A stretch of 64,000 nucleotides of DNA from contig NW_005196528.1 in assembly GCF_000372725.1 (NCBI RefSeq), positions 371,936 through 435,935 on the forward strand, written 5' to 3'. The notes beneath the pieces are model-generated. The model was not told where the DNA came from. It saw nothing but the letters and a program-made list of their open reading frames with translations, and did no database searches. The position numbers and the translations under genes are program-made. The DNA comes from Emiliania huxleyi CCMP1516 (taxonomy: Eukaryota; Haptophyta; Isochrysidales; Noelaerhabdaceae). Shown piece by piece: positions 41,551 to 52,597 of this stretch (its first letter is position 1; the number at the start of each line of letters is the position of its first letter).

Positions 41551-42738
41551 TCACAAGTAGTGGTGCACAAGGAAGGTGATGCTCACGGTGGTGATGGCAA
41601 AGAGCACCGCCAGCGACTCGGTGCTGAAGCCCGCGGCCGCGAGCAGCAGCCAGCAGCCGCTCTTGAGCGCCGCAAACGCGACGACGGCGACGCCCACGTA
41701 CAGCGCGTCTTCCGCCATGTGGCCGAAGGTGTAGGGGGCGGGCTTGTCGCGCTGCTTCGAGAAGTGGTCGACGTAGGTCCGCTGCAGCCGCATCCGCGCC
41801 TCGTCGGTGGCGGCGGTGCCCGACGCGTGCGCCTCCGCCTCTGGCAGCGGCGGCAGCGGCGGCTGCGCCTCGAGCGCGCGCACAGTGATCTCGCCGACGC
41901 CGGTGAAGAGGCGGCTGGGCGGCCAGAGGTCGAAGGCGCCGTGGATAGCGAGCGGGAGGATGGGGGCCTGCATCTGCTGCGAGAGGTGGAAGACCCCCTT
42001 CTTGAAGGGAAGCACCAGGTGGCCGTCCTTTGTCCGCGTCCCCTCCGGGGAGACGGCGACCGAGCGGCTCCACCGGCTCATGATGGCGGCCACGCGCTCG
42101 TTCATCGTGGCGATCGACTTTTTGGGGTCGCCACGGTTGATGGGCACCTGCCCGAGCGCCAGGCTCATCCACCCGAAGATGGGCACCGCGAAGAGCACCT
42201 TTTTGCCGACAAACTTTGGCGCGCGGTGGCCGCCGCACGCGACAAAGAGGATGAAAGGGTCGAGGTTGGAGGCGTGGTTGTAGACGATGACCCCGTGCGG
42301 GATTCCGCTCCACCGCCCCGCGCCCTCCCCCTCAACCCGCACGCGCACCCCGGCCGCCCGCAGCACCAGGTGCGCCCACGCGAGCTCCAGCACGTCCAGG
42401 GGCAGCAGGCCGTTTGGCACGCCGAGCGGCCGCAGGAGCGGGTGGGTGAGGCGGAGCGGCGTGAAGAGGAGGAGCGCCATGCACCCCCAGATGGTCACGA
42501 TCAGGGTCAGCAGCAGCCGCCACACCATGTGCACCTTTGCTGCGAGCGACGGCCGGCTGAGCTGCCTCCGCAGCTTGGGCCGCAGCTCGTCGAGCGCCGC
42601 GAGGACCTCGCCTTCGCCGGCGGCCTCCGCGGCATTGCGCAGGCGCGCCAGCTTGACGAACAGATCCTCCCCCTCACCCTCCGTGTGCGGCGCCTCGATG
42701 GCGGACTGCAGCGCGGAGAGCTCCGTCATGGCCGCCAT
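41551..42738 (-). CDS. 1-acylglycerol-3-phosphate acyltransferase-like (PlsC)
   Basis: 395 residues, one exon. The PlsC block is complete: motif I IVYNHASNLDPFILF (H-x4-D, about residue 153), motif II region QVPINRGDPKKSIATMNE, motif III VAVSPEGTRTKDGHLVLPFK (about 228) and motif IV ILPLAIHGAFDLWPPSRLF. A hydrophobic segment before the domain (LLLTLIVTIWGCMALLLFTP) and two near the C-terminus (ALYVGVAVVAFAAL, LAVLFAITTVSITFLVHHYL) indicate membrane anchoring. The product would be phosphatidic acid or a related lipid. The exact acceptor (LPA or another lysolipid) cannot be told. The roughly 60-residue N-terminal helical extension is not typical of bacterial PlsC. A CACTTGGAG motif lies about 100 bp upstream. 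Confidence 0.9.
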   Translation of the reverse strand: MAAMTELSALQSAIEAPHTEGEGEDLFVKLARLRNAAEAAGEGEVLAALDELRPKLRRQLSRPSLAAKVHMVWRLLLTLIVTIWGCMALLLFTPLRLTHPLLRPLGVPNGLLPLDVLELAWAHLVLRAAGVRVRVEGEGAGRWSGIPHGVIVYNHASNLDPFILFVACGGHRAPKFVGKKVLFAVPIFGWMSLALGQVPINRGDPKKSIATMNERVAAIMSRWSRSVAVSPEGTRTKDGHLVLPFKKGVFHLSQQMQAPILPLAIHGAFDLWPPSRLFTGVGEITVRALEAQPPLPPLPEAEAHASGTAATDEARMRLQRTYVDHFSKQRDKPAPYTFGHMAEDALYVGVAVVAFAALKSGCWLLLAAAGFSTESLAVLFAITTVSITFLVHHYL

Positions 42739-42838
42739 AAACGGCCAGGCTCTCGCAAATCAGCCGTCCATTCGCCGAAATAAAAAAATTGCGAACGCCT
42801 TCTGAGCTCCCCGGCCCTGGATGTGCGGTTAATGACTG

Positions 42839-42863
42839 CACTCCAAGTGCTCCAAGTGCACCG
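42839..42863 (-). promoter_or_regulatory. Double CACTTGGAG motif upstream of acyltransferase
   Basis: Gene-oriented sequence is two AGCACTTGG-type units ending in gagtgcagtc, 101-125 bp before the ATG at 42738. The same 3' flank (gagtgcagt) is found at 3018-3042 and 53997-54022. Confidence 0.45.
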
Positions 42864-44148
42864 CAGAGAGCTAGAAAGAGGTAGACGCCCGAGAGTGGGC
42901 GACGGCTAGCACCGCACTTCTCTCCTTAAATCCAACCCCTGCCTAGAGAGATAATAATCATCGGGCGGCGGCGCGGCGCGGCGGCGGGCGGCGCGGAGCG
43001 GGGCGGCGCGACCATCTGTCCTGATCGGGGCCTCTGGTCTTACAACAAAACTATTGCTAAATCTCTCTCTCTCTCTCTGGTCTTTGATGCGGAACAACGG
43101 TCGCGCCGCCCTCGACTCAAGGGGCTGCCTTCCACCGCGGCTGCTCAGGCCGGGGGAGGGGGGGAGACCTCCTGTTCTCGCGGAACGTGAGCAGGCCCCT
43201 CCTTGCCCGGTCTGCGAAGCAGGGCGGTGGTCGTGCCATCTTCACTTCACAACGACCACGCCGCAATCGTCGCCGGCGCGCGACACGTTCCCGTAGGCCG
43301 GACTGTCCTGGTCGAGAGTGTGTGCCGCCAAGGCGGGGCTACTCGGGGACAGTGCCGACGGGACGCGGCTCGAGAGACGACTCCCGCGAAAGCACGGCTG
43401 GCATCCGTGGCGTGGGGCTCGCCTTCGAAAAGTCGGGCATGGCTCTCCCCGCAACTCTATCGCTAACACGCGCGCACCACCGAGCCTGCGGTGGGCGCGC
43501 TGCGGTCGCACGTCTACCTCCGTCATAGTGCCACGACGTGCAGCCTAGAATTAGCACACGCGCCTCTGCTTGCATACACTCATACATTGGATTGTCATCA
43601 CCTGTGAGTGCGAGATAGGGCTAGCAGTAGGCAGCTAGCCTGTGAGGAGGGCGTCCATAGACACCTCACTAGACCCCACACACGGTCTCGTCCGTGCCTC
43701 GCCGGCCGGAGAGATGGCTGGAGGTAGAGCAAGCCTGCTCTAGCCTCGCAAGGTACGGCCTCCTCCTCCTTGCTAACCATCCCAGCTGGTCCCCCCTATA
43801 GAACTTCCTACAATCTACCACATGATGATGTGGCTGTCCTCTTCGCTGAGCGCACAGCCACGGTGCCGGCCTTGCCATACGGTCTGCGTGTTCTGCACGT
43901 TCCTGGCAGTCGCCGTCGCAGCGCCAAGAGGCACCGCTCGCCAACAGGTTAGCCATACCGAGGCGGGTCCGTACGTGAACGACGCACAACCTCGAGGTTG
44001 CAGGTGCAAGCAGCTTGGGTGGCCTCTCCGGCTCGCTCGTGCTTCATCTGCACCTCGTATCCCACCGCCGTCACCACACGTTGCACTTTGTGCAGCGTGG
44101 GGTCAGCTCCGCAAGTACAAGTGCTGCCTCCTCTAAGCTGCTGTCGCG
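42864..44148. other. Intergenic/repeat region ahead of LINE remnant
   Basis: Contains a degenerate copy of the TATTGCTAAATCTCTCTCT element end (43045-43080) and a nearby cttctctccttaaatcc segment. 43100-44148 has overlapping low-quality ORFs on both strands, none recognisable. Confidence 0.45.
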
Positions 44149-45319
44149 ATGCCTCGACGCAAGTCGTACCGCTCAGATCTGCAGTCGATATACACTCAGA
44201 ACATGCTCGGCATCAAGACGGATACCGGCTTGGACGAGCTGATCGGCTACAGCCAGGTTCGCAACGCCTTCGCGGTGTGCGGCCAGGAGACGTGGCGGTG
44301 CGGGCGACGAGGAGTTCGTGCGCGACGGCTACACGCTCGTGGGAAGCGCGCCTGCACAACAGCATGGGCGCGGCAGCATGGGCGTGTGCATCGTGCTCTC
44401 GCCTCGAGCTGAGGCTGCCCGGCAGCGAGCAGGTGGCAGCACGCCAGTGGCTCGTTCGCCGGACGGCCGCTCCATCGCTGTGCGGCTCGTTGTGCGCGGC
44501 GGCTCGCGCGGCAAGCAGTTCTCGCGGATGATGGGCATTCTGCTCGTCAGTGGGTACGCTCCCACGTCTGCGCACTCCGCCGCCGAAATCGACGCGTACT
44601 ACGAGGGCCTCGCCCAGCTGATCGCTCTGCGGGAACTGCGGCAGCCGGGTGATGTGCTCGTGTTGTGCGCCGACGCCAACGCCAGCATTGGCCGCGGCAG
44701 CCTCGGCTGCGACGGCGAGCGCGCAGGCGCAGTTGGCCCGTTCGGGCTGCAGCATCTGAATGACGCGGGGCGTCGGCTACGCTCCTTCATGGAGGTGCAC
44801 CAGCTGTGCTCCCTCACCTCGTTCTACCGCAAGCAGTACTATGGCACGTGGATCCACCCGTGCTCGCGGCTACCCCATCAGCTCGACCACATCATTGTCT
44901 CGCGCGAGGACCGGCGCCGCTTCACAGACTGCGGCTCGTGCCCCTTCCAGCTCGTAAACAGCGATCATCGCGCTGTGGGCTGCCGGATGCAGGTGGTCGC
45001 AAGCATTCGTCGCAAGGCGGATCAACGCAGCAAGCTCCTCGGCCGATGCCACTCATCTCTCTACACGGAGGGCGGGCGGCGCGACTATGCGGACGCGGTG
45101 GTTCAACGCCTGGCCGCGGATACCGGTGCTGAGGCGTCAGCGTCGTCCTACTCGGCTGTCGCTGCGGCGATGGAGGCAACGGCGCTCGAGGTGCTGCCGA
45201 AGAAGGCTAACGCGGGCCATCGTGGCCGCGGTGCAGCCCCGCACGGGTTTAATGCGCGAGATGCGCTCGGGCGACGGAGGAGCCGGAGGCGGGCGGAACT
45301 CGGCCGGGGCGAGGCCTGA
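44149..45319 (+). pseudogene. LINE-type retrotransposon endonuclease (EEP) fragment
   Basis: Starts MPRRKSYRSDLQSIYTQNML and reads RNAFAVCGQETW, then shifts frame around 44295-44310 to DEEFVRDGYTLVGSAPAQQH and continues to a stop at 45317-45319. Apurinic-endonuclease motifs are present: QETW, MGILLVSGYAPTS, VLVLCADANASIG, FYRKQYYGTWIHP, LDHIIVS and the terminal NSDHRAVGC. The downstream linker (KLLGRCHSSLYTEGGRRDYA) is where a LINE polyprotein would lead to reverse transcriptase, but the sequence breaks off and an inverted RT follows. The frameshift makes it inactive. Confidence 0.82.
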
Positions 45320-46120
45320 CCGCAGCGTCTCGCGCCAAGAGCTCGTACGAGTGCTCCGCGCGCCAGCTCTCCATGACGGCGGCGATGAAGAAGTCAAACA
45401 GCTCGGGCCCGAGCAGGTCACCTTGCTTCTCACCAATGATGGCAAGCAGCGTGGCGAGCACTCCGTCCACGTCGAACTTGACGATCACGTTCTGGTGCAT
45501 CGCGATGAGCTAGCGTACAAGCTTCGGAGGCACGCCGAACTTGAGCAGCACGCGCCACAGCAGGCCGATCTCGGTGTCGCTCGCCGCCTCCGCCGCTCTC
45601 TCCCTCTCCGCTGGCGGCTTCTTCTTCGCGCAGCGAGGCACCTTGTCGAAGGCCTTGACGAGGTCGAGCAGCCAGATCCATGTCTCGAGGCCGTGCTCCC
45701 GCCGCTTCCGAATGAGCTGCTTGAGCGCGAACGACGCGTCGGATGTGCCGCGTCCCGAGCGGAAGCCCATCTGCGGCTCGTGGTCGACGTGGTCCCGCGA
45801 CTCGAGGATGACCTGCAGCCGCATGTGCACGATGTTGGCGACGATCTTGTACGCCACCTCGAGCAGCATGATGCCCCTGTAGTTGGCGGGGTCGCTCTTG
45901 TCGCCCTTCTTGGGCAGAATCTTAAGCAGCCCCGTTTCCCACTCGGTCGGCATCTCCTCGGTCTCCCAGAAGGCCAGCACGATGTTGTGCACGAGCCGGA
46001 AGCTCTCGGCAGTCGCGCCTAGCGCCTTCCAGAAGCGAGCTGGCAGCCCAGAGTCGCCGGGCCCAGTGTCGCGCAGCTTGCCGAGCGCGGCCCGCGTCTC
46101 CTCCTCCGTCGGTGGATGGT
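45249..46120 (-). pseudogene. LINE-type reverse transcriptase fragment, inverted relative to the endonuclease
   Basis: On the minus strand from the N gap: PPTEEETRAALGKLRDTGPG, then FRLVHNIVLAFWETEEMPTE, ILPKKGDKSDPANYRGIMLL, EPQMGFRSGRGTSDASFALK, WIWLLDLVKAFDKVPR (first catalytic Asp region, motif A) and, after an in-frame TAG near 45508-45510, VIVKFDVDGVLATLLAIIGE and KQGDLLGPELFDFFIA (motif B). The YADD/FADD box (motif C) is not present before the sequence meets the plus-strand endonuclease near 45310. The element is truncated and has a nonsense codon, so it is dead. Confidence 0.85.
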
Positions 46121-46220
46121 NNNNNNNNNNNNNNNNNNNNNNNNNNNNNNNNNNNNNNNNNNNNNNNNNNNNNNNNNNNNNNNNNNNNNNNNNNNNNNNN
46201 NNNNNNNNNNNNNNNNNNNN
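46121..46220. other. Assembly gap (100 N)
   Basis: Exactly 100 N between the RT fragment and the chromodomain gene. Continuity across it is not established. Confidence 0.99.
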
Positions 46221-46230
46221 GGAGGACGAT

Positions 46231-49200
46231 CGCGAGGTTGATCGTAACCGTCGAGCGGCTTCTCAAGGACCGGAGCCGAGGCTGGCCAGTCGAGATCGTG
46301 GTCCGCTGGCTCGGGCGCGCGCGCCCCCGGTTGTGTGCCTGTGTGGGGGGGAGCCTCTCCGGGGGGGAATGGGCGCTGACCCCCCCCCCCCCCCCCCCTG
46401 TCCCCCGTCCCTTCTGCGCAGGTGGGGCCCCTCGGCAGATAGCTGGGAGCCCGAGGCCAACTTGTCGCCCGAGCTTGTCGCCGCGTGGCGCACTGGCGCC
46501 AGCCCATTGTCGAGCCACGCGCGGACGGGCGCGCGCGGGCGCGGCGGGAGGGGGGGGCGCGGCGGGCGCGGCTGGCCGGGCGGGCGTGGCTCGCCCCTGG
46601 CGAAGGAGCTGCCGCCGCATCTCCTGCCGTCGCGGTGCACGCAGTGCGGAGCTGTCTTTGGAAATGTCGCCGCAAAGACGAGGCACCAGCGCGCGTGCGT
46701 CGGGTCGCGCCGGGTGCGGCTCAAGCTGACGGGCGTGTCGCGGCCGCCGGCGCGCCCCGCGGCCGCCTCGCTCCCCGCCTCTGCGTACCTGGCCGCCCAC
46801 GCTGGGCGCGTCGAACCGGCTCCGGCGGGGGCCGAGGCAGAGGAGGAGGTTGAGGAGGAGGTTGAGGAGGAGTCGCTCGGCTGTTTTTGCGGCACAGAGC
46901 GACACCTGCCGAGCAGCAGCATGACCTTCAACGGCGTCTGGGTCTCGTGCGACGACTGCGGCAGGTGGTGCCACGGCGAGTGCGCGGGTGTGGACGACTC
47001 GGCGCAGGCACGCGCCACGCTGCAAACACGCAGACTCAACCCCCCCCGCCCCCACCCTGCCACCCCGCCGCCCGGCCGCCCCCGCCACCCCTCCCCACTC
47101 CGCCACTCCGCCCCCGCCACGACCGCCTCCACCACCACACCCCCTCCGGCCCGACTCCCCTCCACCCAATCGCCCGACCTGCCGCCGCGTGCTCGGACAG
47201 GCGGAGGACCTCGAAACGTACGTCTGCAGGCCGTGCGCCGAGGCGAAAGCGACGGCGTCGAGCGAGCAGATCGTCGTTTTGGACGGCGAGGAGCAGCTTG
47301 CCCAGCAGAGCAGCGCGCACGAGCTCGAGCCGCCGCCGCTCGAGCCGCCGCCGCTCGAGCCGCCGCCGCCGACCCACGCGGACGGCGAACGCGCGGAGGG
47401 GGGTGTGCCGGAGGCCTCGGAGGTAGGAGACGGCCTCCCGCTCTTTGGCCCGGAGGCGCGGCGCTTGCAGGCGCGCCTCGCCTGACGCCCCCTCGCCCGC
47501 TCCGGCCCGGCTGTCGTCGCGTCCGACCTCACCCTCCGTCCCTGCGGCTCCACCCCTGCGGCTCAGGCGGAGCGCGAGCGCGAGCTTGAGCTCGAGAGGG
47601 AGCGCGAGCGCGAGAAGAAGGAGCAGCGCAAGGCGCAGAGGGCCGAGGCGGCGCAGCGCTCGAGCGCCGGCCGCGTCGCCGTCACAGCGGTCTGAGCGCG
47701 CCCGCAACTTGTTGTCAGGCGGCCGCCGAGGCGAAGCGCGACGAGGAGGCGGAGAAGGCGAGGCGCGCTGCGGCGGCGGCGACGGAGGGCGCGGAGCAGC
47801 GCGAGCGAAAGCTCAGGGAGGAGGAGATTTTGCGGGCAGTGGCGGAGAGGAGCAAGCTGAAGCGGAAAGGGCCGCCTCCCGGGCCGGCGCCCAAGCAAAA
47901 AAACAGCGCGGCGTCCAGCTCCGCCGAGCCGCCTCGTGTGTATTGGGAGCGAATGGCGGTCGCTCGAACGGCTGACGCGATCCGACAGAACTTCCAGGCA
48001 GAGAGCGGAATCGAGTTGCCGCCGATCGACGATGACGCGGCTCAGCCCCGCCCACTTCCGCCCGCCGTTTTGCCACCGCCGCAGCCCGCCGCGCTACCTC
48101 ACGCTATCCCGTTGCCGCAGCCGTCTGTGCCGCGCGCCGATCTGCCTTGTGCTGTCCCACTGCCGCCGCAATCCTCCGTGCCGCCCGCCGATCTGCCTTG
48201 CGCGGTCCCGCTGCCAGCGCAACAATCGGCCGAGATGGCACACGCCGCTGCATACTACCAACAAGCTGCGCAGTGGCAACATGCGCAGTGGCAGGTGGCT
48301 GTCCGGCCCTGACTCCACACGTGTAGCTCTGACTTCAATCTAGCCTCGCTCAGCCCTTTCCCCTACCTAACCGCGCCCTGACCGTCCACCGACGCGCTGC
48401 TTCGCTCTGCAGGCACATCATCAGGCGCAGCAGCAGGCGCAGCAGGTCCACCAAGCGCAGGCGGGATTCGCACAATCCCCGTCGACTCCTGGCTGCGGTC
48501 GCATCGCCACATGGCATCTCGTACCCGAAAAAATGGAGCAGCATGCGCACACGGCCGGGTTCGCGCCGCAGCCGCACCCTGCGTATTTGCCACCTCAGCC
48601 CGGCGCGGCGGCGTATCAGCAAGCTCTGACGCAGCGGGCTTTGGAGGTGCAGCAGCTGAGGCGGGTGAGCGAGGCGGCGCAGGCGGCGCAGGCGAGGGAG
48701 GCGCAGGCGATTGCTGCCGAGCCCTTGAATTGATGTGGCAATGCACGAGGCAAACTCCGCTCCTCTTCTCTAGGTGAAGAGGGAGGCCACGGCATGGGCG
48801 ATGCAGCAGCTGGAGGAGCAGGCGCGTCGCGATAAGGCGCGCAGGGACGAGCAGATGCGCCAGGAGCAGGTGCGCAGGGAGGAGCTGGCGCGCCGGGAGC
48901 AGGCGCAACGGGAAGAGATGGCGCGACGGGAGGAGCAAGCGCGCAGGGAGGAGCTGGCGCGCAGGGAGGAGCTGGCGCGCGAGGCGTTTGCGAGGGATGC
49001 GGTCCAGGCGAAGAGGGAGGCAGCAGCGCGGGAGGCAGTTCGGATCCTCGTGCCGACGTTCCAGCAGATGCCGTTGCCCTAAGCCGGACCCCGGTCCCGC
49101 TCTAGGCGCAGGCGCAGTTCCACCACCAGGCGCAGCTCTTCCAGCAGTACGAGAGCGCGCGCAGCGAGCAGCAGGGGCGGGCCGCGCAGCTGCAGGCGAG

Positions 49201-49552
49201 GACAGTGCAGCAGATGCAGCAGGCGCACGATGCCGCGTTGCAGGGCATCATGCTCCCCACCGCGGGACCGGCACCGGTGCGGCCGTTTCCCGCAGCACCG
49301 AGCCCCTCGTCGGCAGCGGCGGTGGCGCTGGGGCTGCAGCGGGAGCAGCTCCAGGCGCAGACACAGGCGAACGCCGCCGTTGCTGGCCTACGCTTTGGGG
49401 CGATGCCGGCCATTTCGGGGCTGGCCCAAGGACTGGTCACCCCGCAATCTTTTTTCCCACCGGCGGCGGGAATCGGCCTCGTCGGGAACACGGGCCTCTG
49501 TCTTGAAGAGCAAGCGCCCGCAGAGACGCGCGCAGACCTAGGGATAGACTAG
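46231..49552 (+). CDS. Chromodomain / C2H2-like / PHD-finger protein with coiled-coil and Gln-rich tail
   Basis: Joined exons: to 46314, 46422-47001, 47201-47470, 47567-47647, 47719-48294, 48413-48706, 48774 to about 49045, and 49106-49552. The chromodomain is split by the first intron: TVERLLKDRSRGWPVEIVVR, W-L-G, then WGPSADSWEPEANLSPELVA. Next an RGG stretch, a zinc finger (SRCTQCGAVFGNVAAKTRHQ, RAC) and a PHD finger (LGCFCGTERHLPSSS, VWVSCDDCGRWCHGECAGVD) completed in the next exon (ETYVCRPCAEAKA). The rest is coiled coil (REELARREQAQREEMARREE) and Gln-rich. This is a probable histone-mark reader. Donors at 46315, 47002, 47471, 47648 and 48707 are GC, and 48295 is GT. The chromodomain and PHD joins are fixed by conserved residues; joins in the low-complexity tail are less certain. 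The 5' end is in or before the gap. Confidence 0.78.
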
Positions 49553-49944
49553 TACACTGCTGCGCTCAACTTGTGTGCACCAACCCTTGCATGTGAGAAA
49601 CTAAATCTAAAATTTCGCTCCGAGTTGCCGCGAGATGGCCGATCGATATTTATTTGGACGCACGCACGGGGAGATTCTCGTGGACACGTGCGTCAGCGGT
49701 CAGCGTCAGGCGTCACGTCTCTCGACTCTCGCGTCACACCATACCATACGTCACGCGCGCGCACTCGCTCGCTCGCTGGGCGGTGCCACTGCCGCCAGGC
49801 GCGCCCGCACTGAATTCGCCGTGACTTCAGATCAAACACGCGGCGTAATTCAGATTTTGTTTCGTAATTCAGTGCAATTTCTCTTTCGGTTCGGTTATGA
49901 CGCCCCGCGGTGCGGCCCGGTGAAACGGATCACGGCTTTACGTA
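49553..49944. other. Convergent intergenic region, no gene seen
   Basis: Contains a short direct repeat (attcagattttgtttcgtaa, attcagtgcaatttc) and no coding signal. Confidence 0.5.
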
Positions 49945-51553
49945 CTACGAGAGCCTTACAAACGCCACGCCCCGTTTCAGGGTCGCCTCGGCGCCATCGT
50001 CGCTGCCGCCACCCACCGTGCGTTCGCCACACGCGCCGCGAGGTAGGTACCGCAGCGCCTCAGGGCCCAAGTCCACTTTCGGCTTGTTGAAGTCGTTTGC
50101 GGGCTGGCCCGTGCAATTGCGGCGCGTCATGAGCAGCGGCTCCTCGGGTTGGTGCTTGGCGCGCGCGTTCGCCAGCATCGCGTCCACGTGCGGGTTGCGC
50201 TCCTCGCCGCAGTACGAGTACTGCCCGCGGAAGAGCCGCTCGACGACGCGCCGCTGGAAGCGCGCCGCGGCGGCCTCGTCGTCAAAGCCGCACGGCGAGA
50301 AGCGCAGCAGCGAGCGCACGTCGAGCTCAACAACTGCGCGCCGGCCGCCGGAGGCGTTGCCGAGCCTCGGCCGGAGGAAGCGCGCTGCGGCGTCGAACGA
50401 GGTGCCGTGGGGGAGGACGAGGTCGCCCTTGACGCTGCCGCCCGCAGCGCCGCCGCCTCCGTCGCTCGGCGGAAGGAGGTGCAGCCTCCGCGCCTCGAGG
50501 CCCCGCACCTCGCCCTCCTCTGCCAGCTGGATGGGGCCCGCCGCCGCTCCGTCCTCCGCCCCGGCCTGGTTCCAGTCCTCGAGGTTGAAGAGCGTGTCGT
50601 ACGGCGCCTCGTACGGCATCGGCAGCGGGTTGCCCGGCAGCCGGCAGTCCTTGAGGTGCCACCAGTGCCGCTCGCACAGCGCCCAGAGCCTCGGCCGCAC
50701 CAGCTGCCACCCGAGCGCCGAAGCGAGTGCGAGCGCGTTGCGCAGCACGGACCGCTGCACGTACTGCATGGCGACGTGCGGAGCCGCCGGGTCGGGCGCG
50801 CGCGCATAGTCAAAGGCGGGCGGCGCCTCGGCCCGGCCGCCCAGGACGAGGTGGCGAGGGTGGTAGCAGCGGGATGCGCTGCCCGCGCCGCCCTCCAGGG
50901 CAAAGAAGGCGGACGGCTGGTCGGGCAAGTGGCCTCGCTCCCGCTCCGCGTCGGTGGGGGGAGGGTCGCACTCCCACACCTTTGGGGGCAGCCGCATGCG
51001 ATCCAGCAGCGAGAGCAGCAACGCATCGAGGCCGGTCACCCGCACAAAGCCGGCGCCGCCGGCGAAATTGCCTGCCGCGCTGCCGGCCGCATGCGCCCCC
51101 GTGCGCGACGCTGCCTGGCGCGAGAGCAACGCAAGCGCGGTCAGAGGGAGGTCTGGAGGTCTACGCGGGCGCGGGTGCAGCGCCTGCCACAGCCCCGCGG
51201 CGCGCAGCCTCGACCGCTTGCCTTCCCCACCGCCCATAGTGTACGTCACGTGCACGTGCAGAGGCGGCACAGCGCGCTGCTCGTGCAGCCGGTACACAAA
51301 GTAGGTTGGGCCCTGCAGGAACCGGTCGGCCGGCAGGAGGCCGAACCGCACGCGCCCGCCCCACATCCAGTAGACGCGCCGCGCAGGCAAGCGCGGCTTG
51401 CGCCCCGCGCAGCAGAGCAGCCGCTGCTCCGCCTCGCACCGCCGCCACGCCTCGCTCTGCCGCGGCAATTCCACCGCCTGCAAGCCCGTGTACGGGTCGG
51501 CCGTGCCCGGAGTCGCCCGCCAGCCGCAGGGCCGGCAGCCTGCGGCGGAGGAC

Positions 51554-51617
<64 letters not shown>

Positions 51618-52597
51618 CGCACACCCATTCGGCCGAGTACGGCACGTACATGCCGGGGTCCCGCGCGAGGCACTCTGGCCGGTTGCAGCTGTAGTCGCCG
51701 TCGATGTACCGGTTCCGCAGCAGCCGGTTGAACTCGGTCTGATCGTTGCCGATGACGCCCTGCTCACAACCTTACGCGTGGGCGGGTGCTGACATGCATG
51801 CACGGCTGCCGTCGCGCGCGAGGCGGGACCGTGGCGAGCGTGCGGTTGGCCCACTCGAGCGCGAAGCGGCGCGCGCGGCCGCCTCTGCCGCCCGGCGAGG
51901 CGCGGAAGAAGGCCACGCCCGAGTTGTACACCGAGTCCGGCTGCCCATCGCGCCGCAAGTCGGGCATGTCGTTTGAGGCGAGCACGTCAGCGAGCGGCAA
52001 GTCTCCGGCGTCGGCCGACGGCTGGCCGCCCGCGCGGCTGCCGATCCACGGCCACGGATCGCCGAGCCATACGGCGTCTGCGTCGCTGAGCAGCACGTCG
52101 AACCCCAGCTCGAGCAGCCGTGCCGTAGCCAGCGCCTTGAGGTAGCCGAGCTGCTTGAACTTACCGCGCTCGTCGCGCACGTAGCCGCCGCCGAGCGCGG
52201 CAAAGGCGGCGTCGACCGAGGCGGGACCGCCGGCGAGCAGCCGGCGGGCGGATATGGCCGGCTCGCCCCACACGTCGCAGAGGTGGCGCAGCTCGTCGTC
52301 GAGCGCGATGACGCCATACGAGAGCCGCGGCCGCACCCGCGCCGCGTGCCACAGCCAATTGGACACAAAGTCCTTGAGACCGACGGTGCCAAAGGTCAGT
52401 GTGAGGCTGGCCGGCGGCGCTGGGAAGCGGCCGCCGAGCGGGCCGGCTGCCTCGCGGGGAGCGGTGAAGGCAGTGGTGGCGGTGGCCGTTGAGGAGCGAG
52501 AGCGGAGTGCGCGAACGGCGGCGTGGAGGGCGGCCAGGGCGAGGAGCAGAGAGAGGAGGAGAGCGAGTGACAGCGAGCGAGACCGAGAACCTGGCAT
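49945..52597 (-). CDS. GT77-like nucleotide-diphospho-sugar glycosyltransferase, Golgi type II membrane protein
   Basis: Exon 1 52597-about 51820, exon 2 51770-49945, 867 residues. N-terminal signal anchor LALLLSLLLALAALHAAV. GT core: LTFGTVGLKDFVSNWLWHAA, YGVIALDDELRHLCDVWGEP, YLKALATARLLELGFDVLLS followed by DADAVWLGDPWPW (the DxD-type metal site), VLASNDMPDLRRDGQPDSVY and NSGVAFFRASP. Exon 2 continues GVIGNDQTEFNRLLRNRYID. The long C-terminal part (RNALALASALGWQLVRPRLW, LKDCRLPGNPLPMPYEAPYD) matches XEG113/RRA-type plant arabinosyltransferases. The phase of exon 2 requires one extra base from exon 1; a GC donor at 51819 fits, while the GT at 51829 does not. A (CCG)n tract at 51552-51615 encodes poly-Gly. 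Confidence 0.85.
51552..51615. repeat. (CCG)n trinucleotide repeat
   Basis: About 21 uninterrupted units inside the GT77-like gene, read as poly-Gly on its strand. Confidence 0.97.

Noticed and set aside
46231..47001. Chromodomain as part of a chromovirus integrase
   Set aside because: Followed by zinc finger, PHD and coiled coil in phase-consistent exons; no integrase, protease or RNase H is nearby on that strand. The RT next door is LINE-type and on the other strand.
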